From an uncultured Alkalilimnicola sp. (GTDB lineage: Bacteria; Pseudomonadota; Gammaproteobacteria; Nitrococcales; AK92), in the NCBI GenBank assembly GCA_937951875.1, contig CALGAN010000045.1, positions 1 to 41,385 on the forward strand: a stretch of 41,385 nucleotides of DNA. The letters run 5' to 3'. Positions 28,785 through 36,544 of this stretch are shown piece after piece; positions within the stretch are counted from its first letter, which is position 1, and every line of letters begins with the position of its first letter. Position numbers and translations under genes: made by a program. The notes beneath the pieces were generated by a model. That model made no database searches and was not told the origin of the DNA. It saw only the letters and a list, made by a program, of their open reading frames with translations.

Positions 28785-29402
28785 ATGACGATGCATGGAC
28801 TGGCCTTACGACTGGGGGCGTTGGTCGTTGCCATGGCGGCGGCGATGGGCGCGGCTCAGGCGCAGCAATCGCCCCGGGCAGAGCAGGGGCCGGCCGGCGA
28901 TGCGGCGATCGACAGTTCGCCCGAGGCGCAGCAGGCCCGCGCGCTGTTGCTGGAGATGAGCCAGATCCAGGAGCGTTTGACTGAGATCCAGCGCTCGGCG
29001 CTGGAGAGCCAGCCCGAGCTGCGGCAACAGGCGCAGCAGTTCCAGGACGTCATGGTGGGGGCGATGCGCGAGCAGGGGTTTGACCCGATGCGCAGCCTCG
29101 ATCACATCGCACTCATCGAAAGCCAGCTGCAGAACAAGAATCTCAACGAGCAGGAGCAGGCCGGTCTGATCGCCGAGATCCAAGAAGAGCAGCGGTTGCT
29201 GATGGAGGCGGAGCAGACGGCGCTGGCCAATCCGAAGGTGCAGCAGGCGCGGCAGCAGTTTCTCGACAACTTGCTGGTGGCGATGCAGAAGCAGGATCCG
29301 GCGACCGAGCAGCTGATGAACCAGCTGGCGGAGAAGAACGAGCGCCTGACCGAAATCCTCGCCACCGCCACGGAGGAACCGACGGCGGAGCCGCGAGGTT
29401 GA
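28785..29402 (+). CDS. Predicted secreted, Gln/Glu-rich helical protein
   Basis: The 205-residue product begins with a clear Sec signal peptide (MTMHGLALRLGALVVAMAAA, cleavage near AQA). The mature part is almost wholly helical and rich in Gln, Glu and Leu (AQQARALLLEMSQIQERLTE; EIQEEQRLLMEAEQTALANP), with no cysteine, so it is probably a periplasmic coiled-coil protein. No family is recognised. The ATG at 28785 is chosen because GGAG lies 8 nt upstream and it begins the signal peptide. It lies 69 bp upstream of the HIT gene on the same strand. Confidence 0.75.
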   Translation: MTMHGLALRLGALVVAMAAAMGAAQAQQSPRAEQGPAGDAAIDSSPEAQQARALLLEMSQIQERLTEIQRSALESQPELRQQAQQFQDVMVGAMREQGFDPMRSLDHIALIESQLQNKNLNEQEQAGLIAEIQEEQRLLMEAEQTALANPKVQQARQQFLDNLLVAMQKQDPATEQLMNQLAEKNERLTEILATATEEPTAEPRG

Positions 29403-29471
29403 GGCGCGGACGCGGTAAGCTAAAGTCGTTTCGGGTTTGAGAGTAGCGTGCCGCCAAGGGGGGAACGACGA

Positions 29472-29906
29472 ATGACTGGCGCTTTTGCCCTGCACCCGCG
29501 TCTGCGAGCCGATGGCATCGAACTGGGGCGGATTGGGCTGTCGCGGTTGTTGTTGATGAACGATGCCCATTATCCGTGGTGCATCCTGGTGCCGGAGCGC
29601 GCGGGGGTGACCGAGATCTACCAGCTCAGCGCCGAGGACCGGCGGCGTCTGAGCGACGACTCGGCCTGGTTGGGCGAGCGCATGATGGAATGCTTCCGCG
29701 GCGACAAGCTCAACGTCGCCGCCATCGGCAATCTGGTGCCGCAGCTGCATATCCATCACGTGGTGCGCTACCGCACCGACCCGGCCTGGCCGTCGCCGGT
29801 CTGGGGCAAGCTGCCGGCGCGGCCGTATCCGCCGCGGTTGCTCGAGGAGCGGCTCGCCGCGCTGCGCGAGGCCCTGAGCCCGGTGCTGCAGCCGGTCGCC
29901 GATTAG
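29472..29906 (+). CDS. HIT-family (histidine triad) protein
   Basis: The 144-residue product belongs to the HIT superfamily of nucleotide-binding hydrolases. An early LLMNDAHYPWCILVPERAG block is followed by NVAAIGNLVPQLHIHHVVRY with the catalytic-loop pattern Q-L-H-I-H-H, and then TDPAWPSPVWGK. The first His of the canonical H-x-H-x-H is replaced by Gln; I recall this as usual in this proteobacterial branch. Its substrate is unknown; small adenylylated compounds are typical. The ATG at 29472 is preferred, with a purine-rich GGGGGGAA site upstream. It sits 5 nt before the DUF4112 gene, so the two probably form an operon. Confidence 0.85.
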   Translation: MTGAFALHPRLRADGIELGRIGLSRLLLMNDAHYPWCILVPERAGVTEIYQLSAEDRRRLSDDSAWLGERMMECFRGDKLNVAAIGNLVPQLHIHHVVRYRTDPAWPSPVWGKLPARPYPPRLLEERLAALREALSPVLQPVAD

Positions 29907-29911
29907 CGGCG

Positions 29912-30268
29912 ATGGCGGAGGTCGATCCCCGCCTGCGCGCCTTGGAGCGGCTGGCCCGGCTGATGGACGATCGCTTCCGGGTGCCGGGCACCAATTACCG
30001 GATCGGCCTCGACAGTTTTCTCGGACTGGTCCCCGGCGTGGGCGACGTGGCCGGCGCCGTGGTGTCGCTCTACATCGTCCACCAGGCGCGCCGCCATGGC
30101 GCCTCGCGCTGGCTGCAGAGCCGCATGCTCGGCAACGTGGCGCTGGACCTGGTGGTGGGGACCATCCCGCTGGTGGGCGATCTGTTCGACTTCGGCTTCA
30201 AGGCCAACCGCCGCAACATGGAGCTGCTGGCGCGCCACCTGGAGCGCCGCGACGCGCGCTCGCGCTGA
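29912..30268 (+). CDS. DUF4112 family membrane protein
   Basis: The 118-residue product matches the DUF4112 family: LERLARLMDDRFRVPG near the N-terminus, GLDSFLGLVPGVGDVAGAVV, and the repeated pattern VGTIPLVGDLFDFGFKANRRN near the C-terminus. The two G-x-x-P-x-x-G-D motifs each sit in a hydrophobic stretch, which suggests two membrane or membrane-reentrant segments. Function is unknown. The ATG at 29912 follows the HIT stop by 5 nt. The gene ends only 4 bp from the convergent end of the GGDEF-EAL gene, with no room for a terminator. Confidence 0.85.
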   Translation: MAEVDPRLRALERLARLMDDRFRVPGTNYRIGLDSFLGLVPGVGDVAGAVVSLYIVHQARRHGASRWLQSRMLGNVALDLVVGTIPLVGDLFDFGFKANRRNMELLARHLERRDARSR

Positions 30269-30272
30269 GCGG

Positions 30273-32771
30273 TCAATGCGGCTGTGCCCGCGGCGCCCGT
30301 CGCAGGTATTCGGTCATGGCCTCCGGCTCCAGCGGCGGATGGAACAGGTAGCCCTGGGCGTAACGGCAGCCGAGCTCCAGGAGCCGCTGGCGGTGGCGCT
30401 CGTTTTCCACGCCCTCGGCGATGGTCTGCATGCCGAGCGCGCGGCCCAGCCCGATGATGGCCTGGACGATGGCGCCGCTGGTGACGTTGCTGCCCAGGCC
30501 CTGGGTGAACGAGCGGTCGATCTTGATGCCGTCCACCGAGAACTGGTGCAGATAGCTCAGGCTGGCGTAGCCGGTGCCGAAGTCGTCGACGCACACGTGC
30601 ACGTCCAGCTCGCGTAGATCGCCCAGCATGGCCGCCGCCAGCACCGGATGCTGCATCAGCACGTTCTCGGGGATCTCCAGCGCCAGGCAGCGGCCGTCGA
30701 GCCGATGGCGCGACAGCGCCTCGTCGAGTTGGGTGATCAGCCCGCGGTGGCAGAACTGCTTGGTGGAGAGGTTGACGTGCATGGTGAACCCCTCGGCTAG
30801 CCCCAGCTCGCGCCGCCATTGCTCCAGATGACGGCAGGCCTCGTTGAGCACCTGCTGGCCGATGGGGATGATCAGCCCGGTCTCCTCGGCCACCCCGAGC
30901 CACTCCTGGGGCGGCGGCCGGCGTTCGCCGGCGCTGTTCCAGCGCACCAGCGCTTCGCAGCCGATGCAAAGCTCGGTCTGCAGATCGACGATGGGCTGGT
31001 AGTGGACGGTGAACTCGCCGCGCTCCAGCGCCCGACGCATACGTGTTTCGCGCTTGAGCTGGGTGACGGCGCGGTCGTACATGCCGGCTTCGAACACCAC
31101 GTGGCAGCCCTTGCCTAGCGCCTTGGCGCGGTACATGGCGATGTCGGCGTCGCGCAGGGCCTGCGACGGCTCCTTGTAGTTGGCGGTGCTGAAGGTGATG
31201 CCGATGCTGGTGCTGGTGTAGACTTCGTTGTCGTCCAGCAGGAACGGCTTGGTCATCTGATCGTGGATGCGCTCGGCCACGCGGATGGCGTCGGCGTGGT
31301 GCTGGATGTCCTCGAGCAGCACGGTGAACTCGTCGCCGCCCAGGCGCGCCAGGGTATCGCCCGGCCGCAGGCAGGACTCCACCCGGCGCGAGAACTGGAT
31401 CAGCAGTTCGTCGCCCACCATGTGGCCGAGGCTGTCGTTGATCACCTTGAAGCGGTCGAGGTCCATCATCATGACCGCGTAGCGCCCGGCCTCGCGGCTG
31501 CCGCGGGCGATGGCGCGCGCCAGCCGGTCGGTGAACAGCGCCCGGTTGGGCAGGCCGGTGAGGGTGTCGTGGAAGGCGCTGTGTTCGAGCTTCCTCTCCA
31601 CCTCCTTGCGCTCGGAGATATCGCTGACCACACCGACCATACCGCTGATGTTGTCGTTCTCGTCGTGGAGGGTGGACAGCGTCACCAGCGCGGGGAAGGT
31701 GCTGCCGTCGCGCCGTTGCAGCTCCAGCTCCCCTTCCCAGGTCTGCTCCTCGGCCAGCACGCTGCGGATCTCCTTCAGCAGCGGCCGGCTCATGCCGGGC
31801 GCGATCAGCTCGTTGAGGGGGCGGTCGAGCACTTCCTGCGCGTCCCACTGGAACAGGGTGGTGGCGTGGCGGTTCCAGTAGGTGATGCGGTCGTGCGGAT
31901 CGGTGGCCATGACCGCGTTGTGCACCTGATTGAGCAGCGAGGCCTGGAAGCGGATGCGCTCGGCCGCCTGCTTGCGCTCGGTGAGGTCGCGCACCACCGC
32001 TAGCAGGTGCGGTTTGCCGCCGAGCTCGATGATGTCGAGGATCACCTCGGTCGACACCGTGCGGTTGTCGCCGCGCAGGAACTCCCACTCGAACCACTGC
32101 GGTCCGTTGTCGCGCACCGCCAAGACCCGGTCGCGGAACACTTCCGCCGACACCGAGCCGTCCGGCTGGCGCGATGGCGACAGCGTGCCCGGCGTCAGGC
32201 CCAGCAGGTCGTTGCGGTCGCGGCCGAACAGCTTGCCGGCGTTGGCGTTGCAATCGGCGATGAGGCCGTCGCGGAACAGCAGGATGGCGTCCGGCACGGC
32301 GTTGACCAGCGCCTTGTAGCGGTTCTCGCTCTCCCGCAGCCGCACCTCGGTCTGCTTGCGCTCGATGGCGTAGCGGATCGCCCGGCTCAGCGCCGGCCCG
32401 CTGACCTCGTCCTTGACCAGATAGTCCTGGGCGCCTTCCTGGATGGCGCGCAGCGCCAGGCTGCGGTCCTTGGAGCCGGTGAGCACGATGATGGGCAGGT
32501 TGGGCGCGTGTCGATGCAAGGTCTGGAAGGTTTCCAGTCCCATGCTGTCGGGCAGCGACAGATCGACCAGCACCACGGCGGCGCGAGCCCGGGCCAGGAA
32601 CGCCAGGCCGTCCTCCAGCCGCGTCTCGTGGCACAGCGGCAGGTCGATGTCGCTGGCCTCGGCCAGCATCGCTTCGATCAGCAGTGCGTCGGCGCGGTTG
32701 TCCTCAATCAGCAGCACGCAGCTGTCGTGGCTATCGTCCGATCCCGGCGAGCGTTGCGTCAGATCTGGCAT
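30273..32771 (-). CDS. REC-PAS-PAS-GGDEF-EAL cyclic-di-GMP regulator
   Basis: The 832-residue soluble protein has a response-regulator receiver (about 15-140) with acidic pair Glu23-Asp24 and phospho-acceptor Asp70. Two PAS domains follow (about 145-270 and 275-395), then a GGDEF domain and an EAL domain. GGDEF is intact (RLGGDEF near residue 475) and is preceded by an RPGD inhibitory I-site at the right spacing. The EAL motif is intact (CEALVRW near 604), with DDFGTGYASLSYL, IKIDRSF and AEGVEN. The usual ELTES loop reads EIPEN. Both synthesis and breakdown of cyclic-di-GMP are therefore possible, controlled by phosphorylation and PAS ligands. No histidine kinase lies next to it. Confidence 0.93.
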   Translation of the reverse strand: MPDLTQRSPGSDDSHDSCVLLIEDNRADALLIEAMLAEASDIDLPLCHETRLEDGLAFLARARAAVVLVDLSLPDSMGLETFQTLHRHAPNLPIIVLTGSKDRSLALRAIQEGAQDYLVKDEVSGPALSRAIRYAIERKQTEVRLRESENRYKALVNAVPDAILLFRDGLIADCNANAGKLFGRDRNDLLGLTPGTLSPSRQPDGSVSAEVFRDRVLAVRDNGPQWFEWEFLRGDNRTVSTEVILDIIELGGKPHLLAVVRDLTERKQAAERIRFQASLLNQVHNAVMATDPHDRITYWNRHATTLFQWDAQEVLDRPLNELIAPGMSRPLLKEIRSVLAEEQTWEGELELQRRDGSTFPALVTLSTLHDENDNISGMVGVVSDISERKEVERKLEHSAFHDTLTGLPNRALFTDRLARAIARGSREAGRYAVMMMDLDRFKVINDSLGHMVGDELLIQFSRRVESCLRPGDTLARLGGDEFTVLLEDIQHHADAIRVAERIHDQMTKPFLLDDNEVYTSTSIGITFSTANYKEPSQALRDADIAMYRAKALGKGCHVVFEAGMYDRAVTQLKRETRMRRALERGEFTVHYQPIVDLQTELCIGCEALVRWNSAGERRPPPQEWLGVAEETGLIIPIGQQVLNEACRHLEQWRRELGLAEGFTMHVNLSTKQFCHRGLITQLDEALSRHRLDGRCLALEIPENVLMQHPVLAAAMLGDLRELDVHVCVDDFGTGYASLSYLHQFSVDGIKIDRSFTQGLGSNVTSGAIVQAIIGLGRALGMQTIAEGVENERHRQRLLELGCRYAQGYLFHPPLEPEAMTEYLRRAPRAQPH

Positions 32772-33125
32772 CGGGCTTCATCGGTCCTTGACGGCATCGA
32801 TTCAGGTGGCGGCAACCGGACTCAGGCGCCGCAGCCCGCTCCGCCAAACGGCGCGATCCGGGGGCCGACGCAGGAGCGAGGATTGCCCGTGGAAACCTAG
32901 ATTCGTAATTGGGTTATCGGTTCCGGTCCGGCCCGCTCGGCACGCGGCGTGCCCCACGGAGCCCTTGGCGTAACGAGATTGGGTTGAACGCGGAGCGGAT
33001 CAAGCCGGCCCGCCTGGGTGGTCGCCTAGGCGACGGCCGGGCTTGAGGCCCCGGCGGGCTGTCCCCATCGTCGGGGGAGCCATCGCACTCAAGGAACAAC
33101 AGCCATCCCGCCGGGGGGATTTCGC
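32772..33125. promoter_or_regulatory. Divergent gap with structured leader before the outer-membrane gene
   Basis: This 354-bp gap separates two divergent genes. Upstream of the rightward gene it holds a 14-bp perfect palindrome GTCGCCTAGGCGAC (33021-33034). The palindrome lies inside a larger stem (AAGCCGGCC at 33002-33010 with GGCCGGGCTT at 33035-33044). An alternative stem pairs 33008-33018 with 33049-33059 and cannot coexist with it. A further CCCC/GGGG hairpin lies at 33062-33078. The ribosome binding site (GGGGGG) itself lies in an ATCCC/GGGAT hairpin (33105-33120). Promoters could not be placed. Confidence 0.45.
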
Positions 33126-33791
33126 ATGCCGACCGCTCGCCGCATGGCCGCCATCGCCTGGCTCGCGCTCGCTCTGTCGCCGGCGAGCCTGGCCGAGGAC
33201 GCTGCGCTCAATCTGTCGTTCGGTACGCCGGGCGCCGGGCTGTCGCTGAGCGTGCCGCTGTCGGCCACGCTCAGCGCCCGCGTCGGCGTGAACGCGTTCA
33301 ACTACGACCGGCACGTCGAGCTGAGCGGCGTCGATTACCGCGCCGATTTCAAGCCGCGCAGCGGTTTGGCGTTGCTGGACTGGTATCCGGGGGGTAGCGG
33401 CTTCCGGGTCAGCGCCGGATTGGCGCTCAACAAGAACCGCATCGAGGGCAGGGCGCTGGCGCGCGATGGCCAGTTCGAGGTGGGCGGCGTCGCCTATCCG
33501 GCCGATCAGCTGGACGAGCTCTCCGGCCGGGTGCGGTTCCGTTCGCTCGCGCCCTACGTCGGCTTCGGCTACAGCCGCGGCTTCGGGCCCGAGCGGCGCT
33601 GGGGCGCGGTGTTCGACGCCGGCGTGCTGGTGCACGGCAAGCCGCGGGTGTCGCTGCGGGCGCGTGGGCCGGCCGCCGACGATCCCGGCTTCCAGCAGAG
33701 CCTGGCGGCGGAGCGGCGGGATTTGCAGGACGACCTCGACAGCTTTCGCTACTGGCCGGTGGTGTCGCTGGGGCTGCGCTACGCTTTTTGA
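33126..33791 (+). CDS. Predicted outer-membrane beta-barrel protein
   Basis: The 221-residue product has a Sec signal peptide (MPTARRMAAIAWLALALSPA, cleavage near LAE) and then alternating hydrophobic/polar strands separated by Gly- and Asp-rich turns. Examples are LSARVGVNAFNYDR, GFRVSAGLALNKNR, LAPYVGFGYSRGFG and WGAVFDAGVLVHG. It ends YWPVVSLGLRYAF, with the C-terminal Phe typical of proteins inserted by the BAM machinery. About eight strands fit the length, which suggests a small OmpA/OmpW-sized barrel. Ligand and family name are unknown. The start follows a G-rich ribosome binding site buried in a hairpin. A strong bidirectional terminator follows. Confidence 0.82.
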   Translation: MPTARRMAAIAWLALALSPASLAEDAALNLSFGTPGAGLSLSVPLSATLSARVGVNAFNYDRHVELSGVDYRADFKPRSGLALLDWYPGGSGFRVSAGLALNKNRIEGRALARDGQFEVGGVAYPADQLDELSGRVRFRSLAPYVGFGYSRGFGPERRWGAVFDAGVLVHGKPRVSLRARGPAADDPGFQQSLAAERRDLQDDLDSFRYWPVVSLGLRYAF

Positions 33792-33800
33792 TCGGCCCAA

Positions 33801-33838
33801 AAAGAAGGCGACGCCCGTCGCGGGCGTCGCCTTCTTCG
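33801..33838. terminator. Strong bidirectional terminator
   Basis: A perfect 16-bp stem (33802-33817 with 33821-33836) around a TCG loop lies between convergent genes. It is flanked by an A-run on the left and a T-rich stretch on the right, so it can stop transcription from both the barrel gene and the PA3496-like gene. Confidence 0.88.
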
Positions 33839-33887
33839 TTCGCGTGCGAGCCGCTACCGGCTTGGGCCGGCAGCGGGTCAGGTCATC

Positions 33888-34082
33888 TTAGAGATCGTCG
33901 TCGAGGTCGTAATCGGCCAGCAGCTTGCGCAGGCGACGCTCCTCGCGCAGCTCCTCGATGGCGCGCCGATAGTCGCGACCACCGTTCGAGGGCTTGGTCC
34001 GCGGAAACTCATCCAGCAAGCCGCTATCGATATCGACGTCAGCATCGTCCAGGATGTCCTGATAGTCCACGTCGCTCGCCAT
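33888..34082 (-). CDS. PA3496-family small acidic protein
   Basis: The 64-residue product has an acidic N-terminal part and a basic helical centre, RRAIEELREERRLRKLLADY, followed by an acidic end DLDDDL. The pattern R-R-x-I-E-x-x-x-E-x-R-x-L-x-x-L matches the small PA3496-type family, described as a putative envelope integrity protein; there is no signal peptide or membrane segment. The ATG at 34082 has an excellent AGGAGG 7 nt upstream. It stands alone between the bidirectional terminator and the M23 peptidase gene. Confidence 0.8.
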   Translation of the reverse strand: MASDVDYQDILDDADVDIDSGLLDEFPRTKPSNGGRDYRRAIEELREERRLRKLLADYDLDDDL

Positions 34083-34203
34083 TTACGTTGCCTCCTGAAA
34101 ACACCGGCCACCAGGGCCGTCAGCAGCGTCGAACCATCACGAGACGCTATATACCGTTTTTTTCGGAAAGCTAGAACAAAATTTTTCCGCTTCGGTGGAA
34201 CGG

Positions 34204-34223
34204 GTCGCCACGGCCGTGGCGAC
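34204..34223 (-). terminator. Hairpin at the end of the M23 peptidase gene
   Basis: A perfect 20-bp palindrome (GTCGCCACGG/CCGTGGCGAC) begins at the stop codon of the peptidase gene. A smaller hairpin and an AAAAATTTT stretch follow about 25 nt further on. It is likely to end the xseA-peptidase transcript, though the T-run is not adjacent. Confidence 0.5.
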
Positions 34224-35056
34224 TACTCCGTGTCGTCGCCGGTCAGGAACAGCGTCGGATCCACCAGCGCGCCGTTCAAGGCGACGCCCCAATGCAGATG
34301 CGGGCCGGTGACCCGGCCGGTGGCGCCGACCGTGCCGATGACGGTGCCGGCCTCGACGCGCTGGTCCGGCGTCACCGCGATGCTGTCGAGATGGCAGTAG
34401 AGGGTCACCAGGCCGCCGCCGTGGTCGAGCAGCACGGTGTTGCCGTTGAAGAAGAAGTTGCCGGCGTCGATCACCCGACCGGGGGCGGGCGCCTTGATCG
34501 GCGTGCCGGTCGGCGCCGCCACGTCCAGGCCGCTGTGCGGCTTGCGCGGCTGGTCGTTGAAGAAACGCCGCAGGCCGAACGGGCTGGTGCGCGGGCCGTT
34601 CACCGGCAGCGTCAGCCGCAGCGCGCTCGGCAGGCCCGGCGTGAAGGTATCCAGGGCCGCCCGCAGCCGGACCTGCTCGTCGCGGATTCGCGCCAGCTCC
34701 TCCGCGCTGGGCTCGACATAGCGTCGCTCCTTGATGCGCAGCCGCTGCTCGGCGTACGCCTTGGGCTTGACCTCGAACGCCTGCTGATGATCGCCGATGC
34801 GCAGCAGGTGGGTGCCCGGCTTGGCGTCGAGCGGAATGCCGACCACGGCTTTCCAGCCGCCGTCGTTCACCACCAGCACTGGCTTGCCCTGGTAGGTGAC
34901 CGTCGGCGCCGGGGCGTCGGCGGCGGCCACCGGTATCACGGCCACGCCGCCCGGCACGGGGCTGGCCTTGGGCAGGGGCTGGGCCGAGCCGAGCGCACAC
35001 CAGCCGAGGGCGGCACCGGCCAGCAGCCGGCGCACGGAGGAGCGGATTCGCGTCAT
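34223..35056 (-). CDS. M23-family (LytM) peptidase, secreted
   Basis: The 277-residue product has a signal peptide (LLAGAALGWCALGSAQ), an N-terminal beta/helical part, and a C-terminal LytM/M23 domain from about residue 155. The zinc-ligand motifs are complete: PHSGLDVAAPTGTP (His and Asp) and GPHLHWGV (His-x-His). Such enzymes cut peptidoglycan cross-bridges in the periplasm and act in cell separation or wall growth. The chosen ATG at 35056 overlaps the xseA stop by ATGA, which gives translational coupling and a clean signal peptide; AAGGAA lies 9 nt upstream. An in-frame start ten codons earlier lies inside xseA. Confidence 0.92.
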   Translation of the reverse strand: MTRIRSSVRRLLAGAALGWCALGSAQPLPKASPVPGGVAVIPVAAADAPAPTVTYQGKPVLVVNDGGWKAVVGIPLDAKPGTHLLRIGDHQQAFEVKPKAYAEQRLRIKERRYVEPSAEELARIRDEQVRLRAALDTFTPGLPSALRLTLPVNGPRTSPFGLRRFFNDQPRKPHSGLDVAAPTGTPIKAPAPGRVIDAGNFFFNGNTVLLDHGGGLVTLYCHLDSIAVTPDQRVEAGTVIGTVGATGRVTGPHLHWGVALNGALVDPTLFLTGDDTE

Positions 35057-36414
35057 CGAGAGGGTTCCTTTGCTTCTACCCGGCACCGCAGGGTGCCATC
35101 GGCAAGCGTAGCGGTTACGCGCTCGCCCACCGCGACCGAGTCGACATGACGGACGATGGCGCCGTCCTCTTCGCGACGCACCAGCGCGAAGCCGCGGTTG
35201 AGCGTGCCCAGCGGGCTGACCGCGTCCAGCTGGCGGGCCAGGGCCGCCAGCGCCGCCTGCTTCTCGCGAAGCTGATGCAGCATGCCGCTGCGCAGCCGCG
35301 CCTCGAGGTCGGCGCAGCGCTGCCGGCCGAGCTGTAGCGTCTGCTGCGGGCCGCAGCCGAGCAGGCGGCGGTGCAGATGCTGCCGCCGCTGATCCAGTTC
35401 GCGCAGCCGCCGCCGCAGCGCGCCGATCAGGCGCTGCTCCAGCTCGTCCAGGCGCTGGCCGGCGTCCTGCAGGCGCCGCTGCGGATGGTGCTGCTCCAGG
35501 TGCCGGCGCAGCCAGCCGACCCGCTCGCGCAGCCGCTCCAGCCGCTGCCGCAGCAGCCGTTCCAGACGCTGCTCGACCGCTTGGAACTGCGCCAGCCAGG
35601 CCTGGCCGTCGGGGCTGAGCAGCTCGGCGGCGGCGGACGGCGTCGGCGCGCGCCGGTCGGCGACGAAGTCGGCGATGGTGAAGTCGATCTCATGCCCGAC
35701 CGCCGATACCACCGGAATCCGGCAGTCGGCGATGGCCCGCGCCACCACCTCCTCGTTGAAGGCCCAGAGATCCTCCAGCGAGCCGCCGCCGCGGGTCAGC
35801 AGCAGGCAGTCGACCTCGGCGCGCTCGCTGGCCAGACGGATCGCGGCGGCGATCTTCTCGGGCGCGTCGGCGCCCTGTACCGGCACCGGATAGATCAGCA
35901 CCGGCAGGGCCGGGAAGCGCCGGCGCAGGACAGTGAGCACGTCGCGGATCGCCGCCCCCGTGGGCGAGGTGATCACGCCCAGCCGGCGCGGCAGCGCCGG
36001 CAGCGGCCGCTTGCGCGCCGGATCGAACAGCCCCTCGCGCTGCAGCTTGGCCTTGAGCAGCTCGAACGCGCGCCTGAGCGCCCCGTCGCCGGCTTCCTCC
36101 ATGTGCTCGACGATCAGCTGGTAGTCGCCGCGCGGCGTGTACAGGCTCAGCTGCGCCCGCACCAGCACCTGGTCGCCGTTCTTGGGCGTGAAGCGCAGCT
36201 GCAGCGTCCGCTGGCGGAACATGGCGCAGCGCACCTGGGCCTCGGCGTCCTTGAGCGTGAAGTAGCAGTGGCCGGAGGCTGGGCGGGCGAAATTGGAAAT
36301 CTCCCCTTCGATCCACAGTAGGGGGAAAGAACCTTCCAACAGCTGCCGGACCTCCTGGTTGAGGCGGGAGACCGAATAGACGATGCGAGAGTCGACGGGT
36401 GCGGCGCTTTCCAT
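35053..36414 (-). CDS. xseA: Exodeoxyribonuclease VII large subunit
   Basis: XseA is the catalytic subunit of exonuclease VII, which degrades single-stranded DNA into acid-soluble oligonucleotides and works with small subunit XseB (not in this window). The 453-residue length is normal. An N-terminal OB-fold domain (about 10-105) contains FPLLWIEGEISNFARPASGH. The catalytic core has LGVITSPTGAAIRDVL, LLLTRGGGSLEDLWAFNEE, VSAVGHEIDFTIADFVAD and RAPTPSAAAELLSP. A long coiled-coil region rich in Arg, Leu and Gln follows. It is divergent from guaB and overlaps the M23 gene by 4 nt. Confidence 0.97.
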   Translation of the reverse strand: MESAAPVDSRIVYSVSRLNQEVRQLLEGSFPLLWIEGEISNFARPASGHCYFTLKDAEAQVRCAMFRQRTLQLRFTPKNGDQVLVRAQLSLYTPRGDYQLIVEHMEEAGDGALRRAFELLKAKLQREGLFDPARKRPLPALPRRLGVITSPTGAAIRDVLTVLRRRFPALPVLIYPVPVQGADAPEKIAAAIRLASERAEVDCLLLTRGGGSLEDLWAFNEEVVARAIADCRIPVVSAVGHEIDFTIADFVADRRAPTPSAAAELLSPDGQAWLAQFQAVEQRLERLLRQRLERLRERVGWLRRHLEQHHPQRRLQDAGQRLDELEQRLIGALRRRLRELDQRRQHLHRRLLGCGPQQTLQLGRQRCADLEARLRSGMLHQLREKQAALAALARQLDAVSPLGTLNRGFALVRREEDGAIVRHVDSVAVGERVTATLADGTLRCRVEAKEPSR

Positions 36415-36467
36415 AGGCCGCGATCATAGCAACGCCGCGGCGTCGATGCCCGATTACGGTTCAGCGG

Positions 36468-36496
36468 TTTACGCACGAGCCGCGGGTTTTTATAAT
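36468..36496 (+). promoter_or_regulatory. Sigma-70 promoter of guaB
   Basis: TTTACG (36468-36473) lies exactly 17 bp upstream of a perfect TATAAT (36491-36496), giving a predicted leader of about 40 nt before the guaB ATG. It lies in the 130-bp divergent gap with xseA. Confidence 0.8.
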
Positions 36497-36544
36497 GTCT
36501 GGCTTCTTTCCCGCCCGCCAAGGGTCCGCCACTAAGGTGCCAAT

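Noticed and set aside
30070..32634. 854-codon minus-strand frame overlapping the GGDEF-EAL gene
   Set aside because: It is in a different frame of the same strand and full of Arg/Pro/His; the overlapping frame has five intact domains.
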